Source of the DNA: Anaerocolumna jejuensis DSM 15929
GTDB lineage: Bacteria > Bacillota > Clostridia > Lachnospirales > Lachnospiraceae
NCBI RefSeq assembly: GCF_900142215.1
Contig: NZ_FRAC01000027.1
Coordinates: forward strand, 29,803 to 93,802
Reading direction: 5' to 3'
Length of the DNA stretch: 64,000 nt
Shown: positions 34,259 through 43,166 of the stretch, piece after piece
Layout of the letters: every line of letters begins with the position of its first letter
Position numbering within the stretch: position 1 is the first letter of the stretch
Notes under the pieces: generated by a model
Database searches by the model: none
What the model saw: only the letters and a program-made list of their open reading frames with translations
Told to the model about the DNA's origin: nothing
Position numbers and translations under genes: made by a program

Positions 34259-34855
34259 TTATTCGGTTTCAAATCCCAGAGCTTCTTCCATACAGGCCCA
34301 TATCTCTTCCAGTCCCTGCTTTGAAAGGGCGGAGAAAGGAAGTATTCTGGTATCGCTTTTTGCTCCCAGGCCGCTTCTTATTAGCTTAAGCTGCTTGTCC
34401 TTCTGACTGCGGTTAATCTTATCAAGCTTTGTTGCTATAATCACTGGTTCATAGCCCTGATGCACTATCCAGTCATACATGATTTTGTCATTGGCCGAGG
34501 GCTCGTGGCGGATATCTATCAGAAGAAATACCAGCTTAAGCTGCTTTGAGGTTTTCAGATACTTTTCAATCATCTTTCCCCATTTCGCCTTTAGCTCCTC
34601 CGATACCTTTGCGTAACCATATCCCGGCAAATCCACGAAATACAGCAAATCATTGATATTATAAAAATTGATTGTCTGTGTCTTTCCCGGCTGGGAACTG
34701 GTTCTGGCATAAGATTTACGGTTCATCAGCCCATTTATCAGAGAGGACTTCCCAACATTTGATTTTCCGGCAAAGGCAATCTCCGGCTTCTCATTTTCGG
34801 GAAGCTTGCTGGTAATACCGCAGACAGTCTCCAGATTTACACTTTTTACATGCAT
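34259..34855 (-). CDS. ysxC: Ribosome biogenesis GTPase YsxC/EngB
   Basis: 198-residue TrmE-Era-type GTPase needed for 50S subunit assembly. G1 AFAGKSNVGKSSLINGL, G2 SSQPGKTQTINFY, G3 VDLPGYGYAKV, G4 ATKLDKINRSQ, G5 PFSALSKQGLEEI. AGGAG precedes the ATG. The start is 15 nt after the lon stop; lon-ysxC adjacency is widely conserved in Firmicutes, so this is the last gene of the tig-clpP-clpX-lon-ysxC run. Confidence 0.96.
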   Translation of the reverse strand: MHVKSVNLETVCGITSKLPENEKPEIAFAGKSNVGKSSLINGLMNRKSYARTSSQPGKTQTINFYNINDLLYFVDLPGYGYAKVSEELKAKWGKMIEKYLKTSKQLKLVFLLIDIRHEPSANDKIMYDWIVHQGYEPVIIATKLDKINRSQKDKQLKLIRSGLGAKSDTRILPFSALSKQGLEEIWACMEEALGFETE

Positions 34856-34870
34856 TCAGTATCTCCTTTC

Positions 34871-37183
34871 TTAAGCAAGAGCATATTTCAATACTTCCGC
34901 CATAGAATCCACATATTTCAGTTCGATGCCTTCCAGTATTTCTGCTGGAATTTCCTCAATATCTTTTTTGTTCTGAAGGGGTACCAGCACCTGTTTCATA
35001 TAGGCAGTTTTTGCTGCCAGTATTTTCTCCTTAAGACCTCCAATAGGAAGTACTCTTCCTCTTAAGGTTATCTCTCCTGTCATGGCAGTATCTGCCCTTA
35101 CAGCTTTCTTTGTAATGGCTGACAGCATGGCAGTTGCCATTGTTATTCCGGCAGAAGGACCATCCTTTGGTACGGCACCTTCCGGTATATGGACATGGAT
35201 GTCGTTCTTTTCAAAATAATCGTCTGCAATTCCGTAATCCCTGCTGACAGAGCGGATATAACTGATACCTGCCTTTGCGGATTCCTTCATGACGTCACCC
35301 AGCTGGCCTGTCAGTTCAAATTTTCCTTTTCCAGGCATAACATTGACCTCTATCTGAAGAGTATCACCACCTACGCTGGTCCAGGCAAGTCCTCTTACGA
35401 TTCCTACTTCGTCCTTTTCATTGGCCGGCTGGAAGGAGTATCTTTCCTTGCCCAGGAATTTCTCCAGATTTTTTTCATTCACTCTTACCTTGGCTGCCTG
35501 GCTGCTTACGATTTCTTTGGCAGCCTTTCTGCAAATGGCTCCAAGCTTTCGTTCCAGGTTACGTACCCCGGCTTCCTTTGTATAGCCGGCAATTATCTTT
35601 GCCAGAGCTTTATCCGATACGGCAAGCTGTTTTGTAGTGAGTCCGTTCCGGAGAATCTGCTTGGGCATGAGATGCTTCTTGGCAATATGGAACTTTTCAT
35701 TCCCGGTATAGCTGCTGACTTCTATAATCTCCATTCTGTCAAGAAGGGGCCTTGGCACTCCCTGCAGGGAATTTGCCGTGGCTATAAACAATACCTCGGA
35801 TAAATCCACCGGTATCTCCACATAATGGTCCACGAACTTTTTGTTCTGCTCCGAGTCCAGCACCTCCAGCAATGCCGCTGAGGTGTCTCCCTTGTAATCG
35901 CTGCTGACCTTATCAATCTCATCCAAAAGCATCAGCGGATTTTTTACTCCTGCATTTTTAAGTCCGGTAATAATTCTTCCCGGCATGGCACCTACATAGG
36001 TCCTTCTGTGTCCTCTGATTTCAGCTTCATCTCTTACACCGCCAAGACTGATTCGGACGTATTCCTTATTTAACGCTTTGGCTACCGAATGTGCAATGGA
36101 GGTCTTGCCGGTTCCCGGAGGTCCCACAAGGCAAAGAATCGGGCTTTCACCTTTCTTTGTAAGCACTCTGACTGCCAGGAATTCCAGGATACGCTCCTTT
36201 ACCTTTTCCAGTCCGTAGTGCTCCTTCTCCAAAATATTTTCCGCCTGGGCAATATCCTTTTTATCTTCGCTTACCTTGTCCCAGGGAAGTGCGAGGAGTG
36301 TTTCAATATAGCCTCTGATAACGGCTCCCTCCGAAGAATTTCCGGAAACATTTTTAAAGCGCTCGACTTCTTTTATTATCTTATCTTTTACTTCCTTTGA
36401 AGCCTCCAGCTCTTCTGCCGCTGTCAGGTAACTGTCCGCATCAGCTCCGCTTCCGGCTTCTCCAAGCTCTTCTCTGATCAGCTTTAACTGTTCTCTCAGG
36501 ATATATTCCTTTTGGTTCTTATCAACTTTTTCCTTTACCTTCAGCTGCAGGTCCTTGCGGATACGGATAATGTCAATCTCCTCTGTCAGGATTACCATTA
36601 TCTTTTCATATCTGGTATAAGTATCTTCCGCTTCCAAAAGGGTTTGTTTATCTTCAAGGCTTATGGGAAGATTAATGGCAATCTGGTCAATCAGCTCGCC
36701 CACTTCCTCAAGCTTGCCCAAAGTCTTTATGACCTCTTTGCCTATCTTAGGGTTTTCAGTAAAGTATACCTCCAGGATATCCTTTAATCCCCTTAACATT
36801 GCTTTCTTTTCAGATTCGCCAAGCTCTTCTTTATTTTCCTCTATCATAGCAACTTCGCCCATAAGGAAGGGTTCTTCTTCAACGATACTGTCAAGTCTGG
36901 CTCTGTCCGTGCCGGTAACCAGCACCCGGATTACATTGCCCGGAAGCTTGATAATCTGCTTTACCAGAGCGATGGTGCCCACAGAAAATAAATCCTCCTG
37001 CCCGGGTTCTTCCGTATCCGGATCTCTTTGCGTCAGCAAAAGTACCAACTGGTCATTTTCCATTGCATTTTCAATGGCCTCTATGGACATCTGACGGTTA
37101 ACGTCAAAATGAATCTGCATTCCCGGCAGCACAGCCATTCCCCGCAGTGCTACAATAGGCACTTTTCTGCTGTAATCACTCAT
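34871..37183 (-). CDS. lon: ATP-dependent protease Lon
   Basis: Degrades misfolded and regulatory proteins in the cytoplasm. 770 residues, full-length LonA. N-terminal substrate domain (VPIVALRGMAVLPGM), a coiled coil around 210-275, AAA+ module with Walker A GPPGTGKT (354-361) and Walker B LMLLDEIDK, sensor NSLQGVPRPLLDRMEI, and protease domain with catalytic Ser677 (PKDGPSAG) and Lys720 (GGLKEK). Follows clpX by about 110 nt. No operator is obvious in that gap. Confidence 0.97.
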   Translation of the reverse strand: MSDYSRKVPIVALRGMAVLPGMQIHFDVNRQMSIEAIENAMENDQLVLLLTQRDPDTEEPGQEDLFSVGTIALVKQIIKLPGNVIRVLVTGTDRARLDSIVEEEPFLMGEVAMIEENKEELGESEKKAMLRGLKDILEVYFTENPKIGKEVIKTLGKLEEVGELIDQIAINLPISLEDKQTLLEAEDTYTRYEKIMVILTEEIDIIRIRKDLQLKVKEKVDKNQKEYILREQLKLIREELGEAGSGADADSYLTAAEELEASKEVKDKIIKEVERFKNVSGNSSEGAVIRGYIETLLALPWDKVSEDKKDIAQAENILEKEHYGLEKVKERILEFLAVRVLTKKGESPILCLVGPPGTGKTSIAHSVAKALNKEYVRISLGGVRDEAEIRGHRRTYVGAMPGRIITGLKNAGVKNPLMLLDEIDKVSSDYKGDTSAALLEVLDSEQNKKFVDHYVEIPVDLSEVLFIATANSLQGVPRPLLDRMEIIEVSSYTGNEKFHIAKKHLMPKQILRNGLTTKQLAVSDKALAKIIAGYTKEAGVRNLERKLGAICRKAAKEIVSSQAAKVRVNEKNLEKFLGKERYSFQPANEKDEVGIVRGLAWTSVGGDTLQIEVNVMPGKGKFELTGQLGDVMKESAKAGISYIRSVSRDYGIADDYFEKNDIHVHIPEGAVPKDGPSAGITMATAMLSAITKKAVRADTAMTGEITLRGRVLPIGGLKEKILAAKTAYMKQVLVPLQNKKDIEEIPAEILEGIELKYVDSMAEVLKYALA

Positions 37184-37294
37184 TCTTACCTCCCTGTTTT
37201 CGTAAGATAAAAACTGCCTTAAAACCTCTGGTGAGATATTTTAAGGCAGTCCCTATAACAATCGAATCTTCTTGAAGCAACTCTCTCTATTTGC

Positions 37295-38590
37295 TTACGC
37301 AATCTCATTGCTGTTCTTTTTGGATATTCGTTTTGATATTGCTTTTCTGGGCTGATTATCTTCCGTGTTGATTAATCTAGGCTGATTCTGACCCTCTGCA
37401 GCTTCTTTTGTTATGATGCACTTTAAAACTTGAGTGTCTGTGGGGACTCTATACATGGAATCCATCATAACAGATTCCATAATAGCACGCAGGCCTCTGG
37501 CGCCGGTTTTTCTTTCAAGGGAACGCTTTGCTATGGTGCGTATGGCTTCTTCTTCAAATTCAAGCTCTACGCCATCCAGCTCAAACAGCTTCTTGTACTG
37601 TTTTATGATAGCATTTTTAGGTTCTGTCAGAATACGTACAAGTGTTTCTTCATCCAGAGCATCCAAAGCCACACATACCGGAACACGTCCTACAAACTCC
37701 GGAATCAGTCCGTATTTTACAAAATCCTGAGGCATAGCCTGACGGAATAATTCACCGATATTTTCCTTTGCCTTGTCTGAAATCATAGCATTAAAGCCGA
37801 TGGACTTCTGACCGATTCTGGCTTCTACGATTTTCTCCAGACCGTCAAAGGCACCTCCGCAGATAAAGAGGATATTGGTCGTATCGATCTGTATAAATTC
37901 CTGATGGGGATGCTTTCTTCCTCCCTGCGGGGGAACAGAAGCAACTGTCCCTTCTAATATTTTAAGTAAAGCCTGCTGAACACCTTCACCAGATACATCT
38001 CTGGTAATGGAAGTATTCTCGGACTTTCTGGTTATTTTATCAATTTCATCAATATAGATGATTCCATGCTCTGCTCTTTCGATATCAAACTCCGCTGCCT
38101 GAATAAGCTTCAGCAGAATATTTTCAACATCTTCACCCACGTAGCCTGCTTCTGTCAAAGCAGTAGCATCCGCTATCGCAAAGGGCACATTTAAAAGCTT
38201 TGCCAGGGTTTGTGCAAGAAAGGTTTTACCGGAACCGGTAGGTCCTACCATAAGAATATTGCTCTTTTGCAGTTCAACATCCAAATCTCTTCCTGCCAAC
38301 ACTCTCTTATAATGGTTATATACGGATACTGCCAGTACCTTTTTTGCTTCTTCCTGTCCAATAACATATTGCTCCAGAAAGTTTTTAATCTCTACGGGCT
38401 TTAATAAATTGATATCAGTATCATGTACTTTATCATCAAATTCCTCTTCCACTATCTCAGAACAGATTTCTATACACTCGTCACAAATATATACATTACC
38501 GGGTCCCGCAATGAGCTTTCGCACTTGATCCTGGGTTTTATTGCAAAAGGAACATCTTAATTGTTTTCTGTCATCGGTTCTGTTCGCCAC
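37295..38590 (-). CDS. clpX: ATP-dependent Clp protease ATP-binding subunit ClpX
   Basis: Unfoldase partner of ClpP. About 431 residues. The N-terminal C4 zinc-binding domain (CSFCNKTQ ... CDECIEIC) is followed by the AAA+ module with Walker A VGPTGSGKTFLAQ, Walker B IIYIDEIDK, pore loop GYVGED and the ClpP-docking IGF loop in QKSIGFNAM. I choose GTG at 38590 (encoding MANRTDDRKQLRCSFC), with GGGAG 12 nt upstream; the in-frame TTG at 38602 abuts that site. Thirty-four nt after clpP, plainly cotranscribed. Confidence 0.97.
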   Translation of the reverse strand: MANRTDDRKQLRCSFCNKTQDQVRKLIAGPGNVYICDECIEICSEIVEEEFDDKVHDTDINLLKPVEIKNFLEQYVIGQEEAKKVLAVSVYNHYKRVLAGRDLDVELQKSNILMVGPTGSGKTFLAQTLAKLLNVPFAIADATALTEAGYVGEDVENILLKLIQAAEFDIERAEHGIIYIDEIDKITRKSENTSITRDVSGEGVQQALLKILEGTVASVPPQGGRKHPHQEFIQIDTTNILFICGGAFDGLEKIVEARIGQKSIGFNAMISDKAKENIGELFRQAMPQDFVKYGLIPEFVGRVPVCVALDALDEETLVRILTEPKNAIIKQYKKLFELDGVELEFEEEAIRTIAKRSLERKTGARGLRAIMESVMMDSMYRVPTDTQVLKCIITKEAAEGQNQPRLINTEDNQPRKAISKRISKKNSNEIA

Positions 38591-38624
38591 TCTTTTTACC
38601 AACTCCCTTCCTACCTGACTTAAT

Positions 38625-39206
38625 TTACCTGCTTACCATGATACCGTCAAGCAGTCCGTAAGCCTTTGCTTCTTCAGCTGTCATATAATAATCTCTTTCC
38701 GTATCGACTTCAATGACTTCCAGAGGTTTTCCTGTATTAGCTGCTAAGATTTCATTTAATTTCTTTTTTGTCTTTAAAATATTTTCAGCAACAATCTTAA
38801 TATCCGTTGCCTGGCCCTTCGCTCCGCCGGAAGGCTGATGAATCATGACCTCTGCATTGGGAAGAGCAAATCTCTTGCCCTTCTTTCCTCCTGCTAACAG
38901 GAAGGCACCCATACTGGCTGCCATACCGATACAAATGGTTGAAACATCACACTTAATGTACTGCATGGTATCATAAATTGCCATACCTGCTGTTACAGAG
39001 CCGCCAGGGCTGTTAATATATAAATTGATATCCTTTCCGGGGTCTTCTGATTCCAGGAAAAGTAACTGTGCCACGATAACACTGGCAGATACATCTGTTA
39101 CTTCCTCTCCCAAAAAGATGATTCTTTCTTTTAATAATCTGGAATAAATGTCGTAGGATCTTTCACCGCGGCTTGTCTGTTCAATGACATAAGGTACTAA
39201 ACTCAT
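38625..39206 (-). CDS. clpP: ATP-dependent Clp protease proteolytic subunit
   Basis: Serine peptidase forming the tetradecameric barrel. 193 residues, with catalytic Ser98 (GMAASMGAFLL), His123 (VMIHQPSGG) and Asp172 (DTERDYYM). The N-terminal MSLVPYVIEQTSRGERSYDI is typical of the mature enzyme with little propeptide. Lies between tig (46 nt upstream) and clpX, the canonical arrangement. The upstream gap has a small hairpin (GCACGCAGATGG region) but no terminator. Confidence 0.97.
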   Translation of the reverse strand: MSLVPYVIEQTSRGERSYDIYSRLLKERIIFLGEEVTDVSASVIVAQLLFLESEDPGKDINLYINSPGGSVTAGMAIYDTMQYIKCDVSTICIGMAASMGAFLLAGGKKGKRFALPNAEVMIHQPSGGAKGQATDIKIVAENILKTKKKLNEILAANTGKPLEVIEVDTERDYYMTAEEAKAYGLLDGIMVSR

Positions 39207-39252
39207 AGTTGGCTCCCATCTGCGTGCTTCAGCACGCGTATAAAATCCGCTT

Positions 39253-40542
39253 TTACTGTGCAGCTACGGCTGTCTCTCCAATCAGATCAACTGCTTTTTG
39301 AACAGCCATATCCATAATAATTTGTTCTTTTTCTTTTTCTCCGATTAAGGCCTTTAATTTATCAGCTTCCATTTTATAATTTTCAGCCATCAGAGCGATT
39401 TCTTTCTCATAATCTTCGTCTGGTATGGTAATATTCTCAGCCTTTACAATAGCCTCTAATACAAGTCTTACCTGGATTGTCTTTAATGCCTGAGGACGCA
39501 TCTGCTCAATGAGCTGCTCTGCATTGGTGCCTGTAAACTGGAAGTACTGTTCAATGGTAAGTCCCTGAGACTGAACTCTCTGGGCAAAATCATCTGCCAT
39601 CTGTCTTACCTGTGTATCAAGCATGGCATCAGGAATTTCCATCGTTGCATTTTCAACTACTTTATCAACGGCAGCATCTTCTTTTGCTCTCTTTGCATCT
39701 TTTTCTTTCTTTTCTTTTAATTTTGCCTCAATGTCAGATTTGTATTCATCCAATGTATCAAATTCGGATACATCCTGTGCAAAATCATCATCAGCTGCAG
39801 GTAATTCCTTTGCCTTGATCTCTTTTACGGTAACCTTAAATAAAGCAGGTTTTCCTGCCAGTTCTTTTGCATGGTATTCTTCCGGGAAGGTAACGTTTAC
39901 TTCTGTTTCTTCTCCGATATTCTTTCCGATTAACTGATCCTCAAAGGTATCAATGAAGGAATGGGAACCGATGGTCAGGGAATAGTCCTCACCTTTTCCG
40001 CCTTCAAAGGGAACACCGTCAACAAAGCCTTCAAAATCAATCACGGTCTGGTCTTTATCTTCAACAGGTCTGTCTGTTACAGTGATGATTCTAGCGTTCT
40101 GGTCTCTTACCTTATCAAGTTCTGCTGTCACATCCTCGGCTGTTACTTCGGAGGAAGGGATTTCTACTGCGATATCCTTATACTCGCCAAGTGTTACTTC
40201 AGGCTTAACAGCAACCTCTGCAGTAAAAATAAAAGGCTTGCCCTTTTCAATCTGTGTTACTTCAATTTCAGGTCTTGAAACCAGTGCTAAACCGCATTCA
40301 TCTGCTGCTTTCTCATAAGCATCAGGAATAATAAGATTAGCAGCATCTTCATAAAAAACGCTTGAACCGTACATCTTCTCTATAAATGAACGGGGAGCCT
40401 TACCTCTGCGGAAGCCCTGAATATTGAATTTTCCTTTATTTTTGGCATAAGCTTTCTCGATTGCTGCATCGAATTCTTCTGCTGCAGTCTCAACGGTTAG
40501 CTTAACCATGTTTTTGTCTAACTTCTCTACCTGTAAACTCAT
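39253..40542 (-). CDS. tig: Trigger factor
   Basis: Ribosome-associated chaperone and FKBP-type prolyl isomerase. 429 residues. The N-terminal ribosome-binding domain has the signature GFRRGKAPRSFIEKMYG. The FKBP domain is near 155-240 (DKDQTVIDFEGFVDGVPFEGGKGEDYSLTIGS), and the C-terminal helical chaperone arms follow. AAGGAGG precedes the ATG. First gene of the clp run, with its own promoter at 40630-40658. Confidence 0.96.
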   Translation of the reverse strand: MSLQVEKLDKNMVKLTVETAAEEFDAAIEKAYAKNKGKFNIQGFRRGKAPRSFIEKMYGSSVFYEDAANLIIPDAYEKAADECGLALVSRPEIEVTQIEKGKPFIFTAEVAVKPEVTLGEYKDIAVEIPSSEVTAEDVTAELDKVRDQNARIITVTDRPVEDKDQTVIDFEGFVDGVPFEGGKGEDYSLTIGSHSFIDTFEDQLIGKNIGEETEVNVTFPEEYHAKELAGKPALFKVTVKEIKAKELPAADDDFAQDVSEFDTLDEYKSDIEAKLKEKKEKDAKRAKEDAAVDKVVENATMEIPDAMLDTQVRQMADDFAQRVQSQGLTIEQYFQFTGTNAEQLIEQMRPQALKTIQVRLVLEAIVKAENITIPDEDYEKEIALMAENYKMEADKLKALIGEKEKEQIIMDMAVQKAVDLIGETAVAAQ

Positions 40543-40629
40543 TTAAAATTTCCTCCTTAAAATATGTGAAACTATAATACGCTTATGAATACGCAATTGT
40601 ATAACTTCCCATTTTGACGTTTTGACATT

Positions 40630-40658
40630 AGTATATTATATCATAGCCATTCTGTAAA
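40630..40658 (-). promoter_or_regulatory. Promoter of the tig-clpP-clpX-lon operon
   Basis: TTTACA (40653-40658), 17-nt spacer, TATACT (40630-40635) on the minus strand. Just downstream is the direct repeat TGTCAAAACGTCAAAA (40612-40627), a possible operator, but its spacing does not match the CtsR box. Confidence 0.6.
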
Positions 40659-40675
40659 TACCATATTTTTTTATA

Positions 40676-42022
40676 TTAAGCAATTGCATGACCCTGGGCT
40701 TTCAGCTTCTCAACAACAAGGGCCGCATATTTCTCGCATTCCTCTTCGGTAGGTGCTTCCACCATTACCCGTAACACCGGTTCCGTGCCGCTCTCTCTTA
40801 CAAGAATTCGGCCGTTATCTCCAAGCTTTTTGGTAACCTCTTCCACTATTTCTACGATTACGGCATCTTCCCTTGCTGCTTTTTTATCCTTCACACGGAC
40901 GTTCTTAAGAACCTGGGGATATATCTGTATCTCTTTTATAAGCTCGGAGAGCTTCATCTTGGTTTCCAGAATAACTTCCATAATCTTTAAAGAAGTCAGG
41001 ATTCCATCCCCTGTAGTAGCATGCTTGCTGAAGATAATATGTCCTGATTGCTCACCGCCGATGGAATGACCATATTCCATCATATTTTCATATACATATT
41101 TATCACCTACTGCGGTTTTCTCATAAGCGATTCCCTTTTCCTCCAAAGCCTTATAGAGTCCTAAATTACTCATGATGGTCGTCACCACCGTATTGTTGTT
41201 TAACTCATTCCTCTTCTTCATATAAACTGCGCAAACATAAAGAATCAGGTCTCCGTCTATAATATTGCCTTTATCGTCCACCGCTAAACATCTGTCTGCA
41301 TCACCATCATAGGCAAATCCCACATCCAGCTGGTTTTCCACTACAAATTTCTGCAGATGCTCAATATGGGTGGAGCCGCATTTTTCATTAATATTTGTCC
41401 CGTTGGGCTCATTGTTGATTACATAGGTTTTGGCTCCCAATGCATCGAAAACCACTTTTGCCAGGCTGGACGCAGAACCATTGGCGCAATCAAGGCCCAC
41501 CTTCATATTTTTAAAGGAGTTGGATACCAGTGAAATCAGATATCCAATATAACGGTTTCTTCCTATTACATAGTCCGTCGTTCTTCCGATATTCTCTTTC
41601 GTAGCATAGGGTAATTCTTCACCCTTCCCATCTATGTAGTTCTCAATCAGTTCCTCCACATCGCTTTCCAGCTTATAACCACAGCCGTTGATAACCTTTA
41701 TTCCATTATCATAATAGGGATTATGGCTGGCAGAAATCATAATACCGCAGTCAAAATCCTCACTCCGTACCACATAGGAAACACTGGGAGTACTGGTTAC
41801 ATGCAGTAAATAAACATCCGCACCGCTGGCCGTAAGTCCCGCAACCAGTGAATATTCAAACATATAGCTGGAACGCCTGGTATCCTTTCCAATAACAATT
41901 TTAGGCCTGTGTTCCTTCCCAAAATAATGTCCGAGAAATCTTCCCACCTTATAAGCATGCTCCACCGTCAAATCAACGTTTGCTTCTCCCCTGAAACCAT
42001 CCGTACCAAAATATTTACCCAT
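40676..42022 (-). CDS. glmM: Phosphoglucosamine mutase
   Basis: Converts glucosamine 6-phosphate to glucosamine 1-phosphate for peptidoglycan precursors. 448 residues: MGKYFGTDGFRGEAN, phosphoserine loop GIMISASHNPYYDNG (Ser99), metal loop FAYDGDADRCL, sugar loop SIGGEQSGHIIF and phosphate loop LVRESGTEPVLRV. All four domains are present. GGGTA precedes the ATG weakly. The 134-nt gap to tig carries the tig promoter, so the two are separate transcripts. Confidence 0.96.
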   Translation of the reverse strand: MGKYFGTDGFRGEANVDLTVEHAYKVGRFLGHYFGKEHRPKIVIGKDTRRSSYMFEYSLVAGLTASGADVYLLHVTSTPSVSYVVRSEDFDCGIMISASHNPYYDNGIKVINGCGYKLESDVEELIENYIDGKGEELPYATKENIGRTTDYVIGRNRYIGYLISLVSNSFKNMKVGLDCANGSASSLAKVVFDALGAKTYVINNEPNGTNINEKCGSTHIEHLQKFVVENQLDVGFAYDGDADRCLAVDDKGNIIDGDLILYVCAVYMKKRNELNNNTVVTTIMSNLGLYKALEEKGIAYEKTAVGDKYVYENMMEYGHSIGGEQSGHIIFSKHATTGDGILTSLKIMEVILETKMKLSELIKEIQIYPQVLKNVRVKDKKAAREDAVIVEIVEEVTKKLGDNGRILVRESGTEPVLRVMVEAPTEEECEKYAALVVEKLKAQGHAIA

Positions 42023-42249
42023 GACTATACCCTGTAACCCGGCTTACAATCTGCCTGCCAGCTATCCTTTCTTTCTATAATACTTTCTATGTACCATTCT
42101 ATCAGAACTTTCGTTTTTTCCATGAAATAATATAACAAGCCGCAACAAACCTCTCAATTTAAGCAGTTCAAAAACGATTGTACCATAACCCAATTATAAT
42201 CGCAACCCATTAACCTCTTTCTGTAAATACAAATATATATGCACAGCCA
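42023..42249. other. Gene-free leader region of glmM
   Basis: Part of the 677-nt interval 42023-42699. AT-rich, with no open frame of note. A leftward promoter for glmM should lie here but no sequence stands out. Confidence 0.3.
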
Positions 42250-42478
42250 GATGATTTTGGATGCGTTCTTTTGCTTTCCCTTGAAGGGTTCCTAATGACA
42301 CTTAAATGGCGGCAACTGTGACTAGATAAAATTATACCACTGTCCGAGCTCTCAACCTTCCACAAAAACAACGTCCCAGCGAGTTTGGTATAATTTCATC
42401 TGCCAGGAACAGTTACCGCCATTTTAGTGGAATTTGGAACCCTGAACAGGAAAGCAAAGGAATGCATCCAAAATCATC
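42250..42478. repeat. 229-bp fold-back element (90-bp inverted arms)
   Basis: Left arm 42250-42339 and right arm 42386-42478 are inverted copies about 75-80% alike, beginning GATGATTTTGGATGC and ending AAATTATACCA, with a 46-nt centre. No coding frame and no obvious target-site duplication. Long near-palindromes of this size suggest a non-autonomous transposable element (MITE) or a large RNA hairpin. Confidence 0.8.
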
Positions 42479-42552
42479 GTCCGCCCCCTATAAACTTCCG
42501 TATCCCACTTCATTCCCAATATATGTAACACCATTTGTCCCCGTGTATATAA

Positions 42553-42621
42553 AAAACATCATCTTATATGCATGACTGCCTCCATCAGGAACGGCTGGTC
42601 ATATATATTAGATGATGTTTT
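42553..42621 (-). terminator. Terminator of the SASP gene
   Basis: AAAACATCATCT / AGATGATGTTTT arms with ATGAC/GTCAT inner pairing. Minus-strand transcripts end in a U6 tract. Confidence 0.85.
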
Positions 42622-42699
42622 ATTCGCCGTACCTATTGCAGCTATAAGGCATTTGTCTTATAGTTTAAGCTGACGGCTAGATCTTTTTTATTTCAGAAA

Positions 42700-42924
42700 T
42701 TAAAAAGATGAGCCCTGACCGGACATAGATTCTTCCTGTCTCTTGATCATACGTCTAACCATTTCTCCGCCTACAGAACCATTCTGAGCGCTGGTTAAAT
42801 CACCATTGTAACCTTGTTTTAAAGGTACTCCGATTTCAGAAGCAATCTCCATTTTAAATCTGTCAAGAGCTTCTCTAGCCTGAGGAACCTCTGTTCTGTT
42901 TGATCCGCTGTTGCTACTAGCCAT
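42700..42924 (-). CDS. Alpha/beta-type small acid-soluble spore protein
   Basis: 74 residues from MASSNSGSNRTEVPQAREAL. It coats DNA in the spore and protects it from UV and heat. The two family signatures are present: EVPQAREALDRFKMEIASEIG (with the germination-protease site region) and NGSVGGEMVRRMI. GGAGGTG lies 6 nt before the ATG; an in-frame ATG at 42933 is not needed. A sigma-G-like -10, CATAATA (plus-strand 43041-43047), lies about 115 nt upstream, with a weak -35; forespore expression is expected. It has its own terminator, so it is monocistronic. Confidence 0.95.
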   Translation of the reverse strand: MASSNSGSNRTEVPQAREALDRFKMEIASEIGVPLKQGYNGDLTSAQNGSVGGEMVRRMIKRQEESMSGQGSSF

Positions 42925-43166
42925 AATTTTCACCTCCGAAAATATTTGTTTAATCCAGGAACTTTTGTTCCTGTAGTTACCGACAACCGACTCTTTTGAA
43001 TCAGTTATCGTAATATTATTGTTATCAATATTTCGAAAATTATTATGGTAAGTTGTGGAAGCTTTCTATTTATTTTATACTTTTTTGACCGAATACCTAT
43101 TATTCTGGATACTTAATGTCCAACAAACAGCATATACTATAGAAAACTCATATAACGGTGCCTTCT

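Noticed and set aside
40612..40627. CtsR operator upstream of tig
   Set aside because: The two GTCAAA units are 2 nt apart. The CtsR box needs about 4 nt between them, and no second box was found.
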